Source: an uncultured Prevotellaceae bacterium (GTDB lineage: Bacteria; Bacteroidota; Bacteroidia; Bacteroidales; Bacteroidaceae). From it: a stretch of 64,000 nucleotides of DNA. The notes under the pieces were generated by a model, which saw only the letters and a program-made list of their open reading frames with translations, was not told where the DNA came from and made no database searches. Location: positions 1-64,000 of the forward strand of contig CAMHUI010000004.1 in assembly GCA_946188345.1 (NCBI GenBank), in the 5' to 3' direction. The position numbers were made by a program, and so were the translations under genes. This document shows, in pieces, positions 59,625-64,000 of this stretch (within the stretch, counting starts at the first letter, position 1; each line of letters opens with the position of its first letter).

Positions 59625-60710
59625 ATGGAAGAAAGAAAAATCCGCGTGGCCATCACCCACGGCGACACAAACGGCATCGGATACGAACTGATTTTTAAAA
59701 CCTTCGCAGAACCCGAGATGCTCGAACTCTGCACGCCCATCATCTACGGCTCGCCAAAGGTGGCAGCCTACCACCGGAAGGCCCTCGACATCGAGGCCAA
59801 CTTCAGCATCATCAACCGGGCTGAAGATGCCCAGGACGGACGCGTCAACCTGCTCACCTGCTTCGACGACGAGGTGAAAGTGGACTTCGGACAGGCCACC
59901 CCCGAGTCAGGACAGGCCGCCCTGCAGGCCCTCGACCGCGCCATGACAGACTACCGGCAAGGACTCTTCGACGCACTCGTCTGCCTGCCCGTCAGCAACA
60001 CCAACATCCAGATAGAAGGCGCCCCCTTCAGAGGACTGGCAAGCTATCTGGAGACCTGCCTCGGAGAAGGCCAGAAGGCACTGCCCATCTACCTGACCCA
60101 TGACATGCGCGTGGCCGTAGCAGCCGACGGACTCTCCATGAAAGACGTACCGCAGGCCATCAATGAGGCCAACATGGAACACGTCATCCGCACCCTCTTT
60201 GAGGCGCTGCGACGCGACCTGCGCATCTACAACCCACGCATCGCACTGCTCGCCCTCAACAGCAATGCCGAGGGCAACGAGGAGAAAAACATCATGAAGC
60301 CCCTCGTGAAAAAACTCAACGAGCAGAAAGTCAACGTCTTCGGTCCCTACCCTGCCGACACCTTTTTCGGCGAGCGCCAATACGGAGTCTTCGACCTGGT
60401 GCTGGCCATCTACCACGACCAAGGCATCGTGCCGCTGAAGACTCTGACCTACGAACAGGCACACATCAGCTACAGTGGACTGCCCGTGGTATGCACCTCC
60501 ATCAACGACACGCCACAATACGACATCGCCGGAAGCGGAAAAGCTGACGAAAGCGCACTCAGACAGGCCATCTATACCGCCATCGACATCGTGCGCAACC
60601 GCCAGACCTACGACGAGCCACTGGCCAACCCACTGCCGAAACTCTATCACGAGAAACGCGACGAGAGCGAGAAAGTACGCTTCAACATCCCCAAGAAGAA
60701 AGAAGAGTGA
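59625..60710 (+). CDS. pdxA: 4-hydroxythreonine-4-phosphate dehydrogenase
   Basis: [43 protein letters not shown]. Confidence 0.92.
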   Translation: MEERKIRVAITHGDTNGIGYELIFKTFAEPEMLELCTPIIYGSPKVAAYHRKALDIEANFSIINRAEDAQDGRVNLLTCFDDEVKVDFGQATPESGQAALQALDRAMTDYRQGLFDALVCLPVSNTNIQIEGAPFRGLASYLETCLGEGQKALPIYLTHDMRVAVAADGLSMKDVPQAINEANMEHVIRTLFEALRRDLRIYNPRIALLALNSNAEGNEEKNIMKPLVKKLNEQKVNVFGPYPADTFFGERQYGVFDLVLAIYHDQGIVPLKTLTYEQAHISYSGLPVVCTSINDTPQYDIAGSGKADESALRQAIYTAIDIVRNRQTYDEPLANPLPKLYHEKRDESEKVRFNIPKKKEE

Positions 60711-61753
60711 GCCGCAAATACCAAAACGCCTTCTTCATCTTCGGCATCGCCGTACTGGCACTGATGCTCAGCCAGCTGGACTATGCCGAAGTATGGAGCG
60801 GCCTGCAGCACGCAGGCTATTGGTTTCTGGCCGTCATCGCACTGTGGATAGCCCTCTATGCCATCAACACAGCAGTCTGGTGGCTCATCATCAAGGCACA
60901 GACAACATCCGGCACACCTTCTGACAACGCAGCAGAAAGCAGGAAACACCTACCCTTCTCCTTCCTGTGGCTCTATAAACTCACCGTCTCAGGCTTTGCC
61001 CTGAACTACGCCACTCCAGCCGGACTTATGGGCGGCGAACCCTATCGCATCATGTCGCTGGCACCAGCCATCGGCACAGAACGGGCAACATCTTCGGTCA
61101 TACTCTATGCCATGACCCACATCTTCAGCCACTTCTGGTTCTGGCTCATCTCCATCGCACTCTACCTCATCACCCAGCCACTGAACCTGTTCATGGGTGT
61201 GGTACTGGCGGCAGCAACCCTATTCTGCGTACTCGGAATATGGTTCTTCATGGCTGGATATCGGAAAGGACTCGCCGTCAGGGCACTGAACATCCTGCGG
61301 CACATACCGCTGCTTTCCAAATGGGCCAGGCCATTCATCGAACAACACCGGCAACAGCTTGACAACATCGACCGACAGATAGCAGCCCTGCATAGCCAAA
61401 ACCCGCAGACCTTCGTGGGAGCCGTGCTGCTGGAGATAAGCTGCAGAATACTCTCGGCACTTGAGATTCTGTTCGTGCTGCACGTCATCATGCCAACAGC
61501 CAACTACCTCGACTGCATCCTCATCCTCGCCTTCACCAGCCTGCTGGCCAACCTGCTCTTCTTCATCCCCCTGCAACTGGGCGGAAGGGAAGGCGGATTC
61601 CTCATGTCGGTGTCGGGACTCGGAATGGGAACCAGCGCCGGAGCCTTCGTGGCACTCATCATCCGACTCAGGGAACTCGTATGGACAGGCATCGGACTGC
61701 TGCTCATCAACCTCGAAAAAAGAAAACAACACACCAACGAAGAAACGGCATAA
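60707..61753 (+). CDS. Flippase-like / lysylphosphatidylglycerol synthase TM-region family protein
   Basis: Multi-[24 protein letters not shown] start overlapping pdxA stop. Confidence 0.75.
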   Translation: MSRKYQNAFFIFGIAVLALMLSQLDYAEVWSGLQHAGYWFLAVIALWIALYAINTAVWWLIIKAQTTSGTPSDNAAESRKHLPFSFLWLYKLTVSGFALNYATPAGLMGGEPYRIMSLAPAIGTERATSSVILYAMTHIFSHFWFWLISIALYLITQPLNLFMGVVLAAATLFCVLGIWFFMAGYRKGLAVRALNILRHIPLLSKWARPFIEQHRQQLDNIDRQIAALHSQNPQTFVGAVLLEISCRILSALEILFVLHVIMPTANYLDCILILAFTSLLANLLFFIPLQLGGREGGFLMSVSGLGMGTSAGAFVALIIRLRELVWTGIGLLLINLEKRKQHTNEETA

Positions 61754-61864
61754 TAAAAATCGTAGCAAGCCAAGAGACAAGTACACTTTTTCAGAAGATT
61801 CTGCCCACGACATTCGTCATTCTACTTTTTTATTCGTAACTTTGCCGAAAGTTAGCTAAAAACC

Positions 61865-62485
61865 ATGCACATAGCCATCGCAGGAAACATTGGCAGCGGC
61901 AAGACAACGCTCACAAATCTCCTGGCCAAGCACTACGGCTGGGAACCACGGTTCGAAGCCGTGGACTACAACCCCTACATGGAGGACTACTACAAGGACA
62001 TCCAGCGATGGTCCTTCAATCTGGAGTGTTTCTTCCTGAAAGAGCGCTTCAAAGACCTGCTCGACATCGCCAAATCCGACCACACCATCATCCAAGACCG
62101 CACCATCTATGAGGGCGTCTACGTCTTTACGGCCACCAACAAAGCCATGGGACACCTCGACGACCGCGACTTCCAGACCTATATGGAACTGTTCCAGCAG
62201 ATGACGGAAATCGTCAAGGTGCCCGACCTGATGATCTACCTGCGCGCCTCGGTGCCACACCTCGTGCAGAACATCCAGAAACGAGGACGGGACTACGAAC
62301 AGACCATCCCCCTGGAATACCTGCAGAACCTCAACGAACGCTACGAAGACTTCATCTTCAACAAATACAAAGGACGCGTCATCGCCATCAACGTCGACGA
62401 CATCGACTTCCTCAACAACCCTAAAGACTTCGCTGGCATCATCGACAAAATCGACCGGACTCTCTTCGGACTGTTCACAGACTAA
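61865..62485 (+). CDS. Deoxynucleoside kinase (copy 1)
   Basis: IAIAGNIGSGKTTLTNLLA P-loop; QDRTIYEGVYVF. Confidence 0.9.
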   Translation: MHIAIAGNIGSGKTTLTNLLAKHYGWEPRFEAVDYNPYMEDYYKDIQRWSFNLECFFLKERFKDLLDIAKSDHTIIQDRTIYEGVYVFTATNKAMGHLDDRDFQTYMELFQQMTEIVKVPDLMIYLRASVPHLVQNIQKRGRDYEQTIPLEYLQNLNERYEDFIFNKYKGRVIAINVDDIDFLNNPKDFAGIIDKIDRTLFGLFTD

Positions 62486-62518
62486 GACTCATCACACACC
62501 ACCTAACACCAAACACCT

Positions 62519-63142
62519 ATGCATATCGCAATAGCAGGAAACATCGGAAGCGGAAAGACCACTCTGACAAAAATGCTCGCCCACCGATACGGATGGACAC
62601 CACGCTTCGAACCCGTAGACAACAACCCCTACCTGGCCGACTTCTACGCCGACATGCCCAGATGGGCCTTCAACACACAAATCTACTTCCTCAACAAACG
62701 ATTCGCCGAGGTCGTAGAAATCTCCAAATGCAAGGAAACCATCATTCAAGACCGCACCATCTTTGAAGACGCACGCATCTTCGCACCAAACCTGCACGAC
62801 CAAGGCATGATGAGCGACCGCGACTTCGACAACTATACCGACCTCTTCGACCTCATGATCTCGCTTGTCAAACTGCCTGACCTCATGATATACATCCGGT
62901 CGACCATACCCAATCTCGTCGCACAGATACAGAAACGAGGCCGCGAATTCGAAAAATCCATACGAATAGACTATCTGCAAGGACTCAATGACAGATACGA
63001 AGCATGGATCAGCACCTACAAAGGACCACTGCTCATCGTCGACGGAGACAGGCTGAAATTCGGCAACAACCCAGAAGACTTCAAACAAGTAACCGATATG
63101 ATTGACGCAAAACTATTCGGTTTCTTCCCCATGGACGAATAG
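62519..63142 (+). CDS. Deoxynucleoside kinase (copy 2)
   Basis: IAIAGNIGSGKTTLTKMLA; QDRTIFEDARIFAPNL; tandem paralog of copy 1. Confidence 0.9.
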   Translation: MHIAIAGNIGSGKTTLTKMLAHRYGWTPRFEPVDNNPYLADFYADMPRWAFNTQIYFLNKRFAEVVEISKCKETIIQDRTIFEDARIFAPNLHDQGMMSDRDFDNYTDLFDLMISLVKLPDLMIYIRSTIPNLVAQIQKRGREFEKSIRIDYLQGLNDRYEAWISTYKGPLLIVDGDRLKFGNNPEDFKQVTDMIDAKLFGFFPMDE

Positions 63143-63229
63143 AGAAAAGACAAGAATAACGGCGAAAAAAAAGAAAAAGTCTGACAAAATTGCAGTCGTT
63201 TGAAATATTTTATGTAATTTTGTCACCCA

Positions 63230-64000
63230 ATGGACACATCCGAACTGCAAAGAATCAAACAACGCTACAACATCGTCGGCAACAGCGACGGGTTGAACAG
63301 AGCACTTGACGTGGCACTGCAAGTCGCGCCAACCGACCTTAGCGTACTCATCATCGGAGAAAGCGGAGTCGGAAAAGAAATCATACCCAGAGTCATACAC
63401 GACCAGTCGCCAAGACGCAGAGAGAAATATTTTGCCATCAACTGCGGCGCCATACCCGAAGGAACCATCGACGGAGAACTCTTCGGACACGAGAAAGGGT
63501 CATTCACCGGAGCCATCGGCGAAAGCGAAGGATATTTCGGAATAGCCAACAAAGGCACCATCTTCCTCGACGAAGTAGGCGAACTGCCACTGGCCACACA
63601 AGCACGACTGCTGCGCGTACTCGAGACAGGAGAATACATCCGAGTCGGTGGAACACAAATCAGGAAGACCGACGTCCGCATCGTAGCAGCAACAAACATC
63701 AACATGCAGAAAGCCATCACGGAAGGACGATTCCGTGAAGACCTCTACTACCGACTCAACACCATCCCCATACAGATGCCCCCCCTCCGCGACAGAGGAC
63801 AAGACATCATACTACTCTTCAAGCTCTTCGCCATGCAAATGGCCGAGAAGAACCGCATGCCAAAAATCGTACTCACCCCAGAAGCACAGCAACTCATGCT
63901 CAGCTACAAATGGCCTGGCAACGTCAGACAACTCAAGAACATCACCGAGCAGATGTCAGTGCTCAGCGAGAAGAGGGAAATCGACCTTGACACCCTAAGA
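63230..64000 (+). CDS. Sigma-54-type AAA+ transcriptional regulator (truncated by window edge, not in ORF track)
   Basis: Open frame from ATG 63230 to window end: IIGESGVGKEIIPRVIH, GHEKGSFTGAIGESEGYFGIANKGTIFLDEVGELPL, REDLYYRLN. Confidence 0.9.
   Translation, partial: MDTSELQRIKQRYNIVGNSDGLNRALDVALQVAPTDLSVLIIGESGVGKEIIPRVIHDQSPRRREKYFAINCGAIPEGTIDGELFGHEKGSFTGAIGESEGYFGIANKGTIFLDEVGELPLATQARLLRVLETGEYIRVGGTQIRKTDVRIVAATNINMQKAITEGRFREDLYYRLNTIPIQMPPLRDRGQDIILLFKLFAMQMAEKNRMPKIVLTPEAQQLMLSYKWPGNVRQLKNITEQMSVLSEKREIDLDTLR

Noticed and set aside
63113-63490. Minus-strand ORFs near the window end
   Set aside because: Antisense to a clear sigma-54-type AAA+ reading frame that the track misses because it has no stop within the window

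Overview
This is a chromosomal window from a Bacteroidetes genome, probably Prevotella-like. Support: TTTG-N19/20-TAnnTTTG promoters, BspA-type LRR, DUF5689, Wzi and TonB families, and a tmRNA tag ending in YALAA. No database search was run; identities come from motif and family recognition. Main contents: (i) core genes (AmpG-like MFS, AraC regulator, ferritin-like protein, ZIP transporter, glsA, L31 type B, udk, rlmN, pdxA, two tandem deoxynucleoside kinases, and an edge-truncated sigma-54-type AAA+ regulator); (ii) a complete type I R-M operon (hsdM-hsdS-unknown membrane protein-hsdR) behind a ~350-nt leader with mutually exclusive inverted repeats; (iii) tmRNA (ssrA); (iv) an exopolysaccharide/capsule cluster (26.2-41.2 kb); (v) a small accessory module with a structured ncRNA candidate, an EcoRI-family methyltransferase, a DUF262-HNH protein and a MITE-like palindromic element; (vi) a secretome block (Wzi, fimbrillin-like lipoprotein, nuclease, OB-fold lipoproteins, TonB receptor, EEP nuclease) that could be a nucleic-acid scavenging locus. 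The most unusual non-coding signal is three arrays of 22-bp-period short hairpins (about 5.46, 41.32 and 57.43 kb). They share one geometry (about 6-bp stem, 7-nt loop, 3-nt spacer) although two different sequences are used. A second repeat family (5.2 and 13.4 kb) carries a consensus Bacteroidetes promoter at the same distance from two unrelated start codons.
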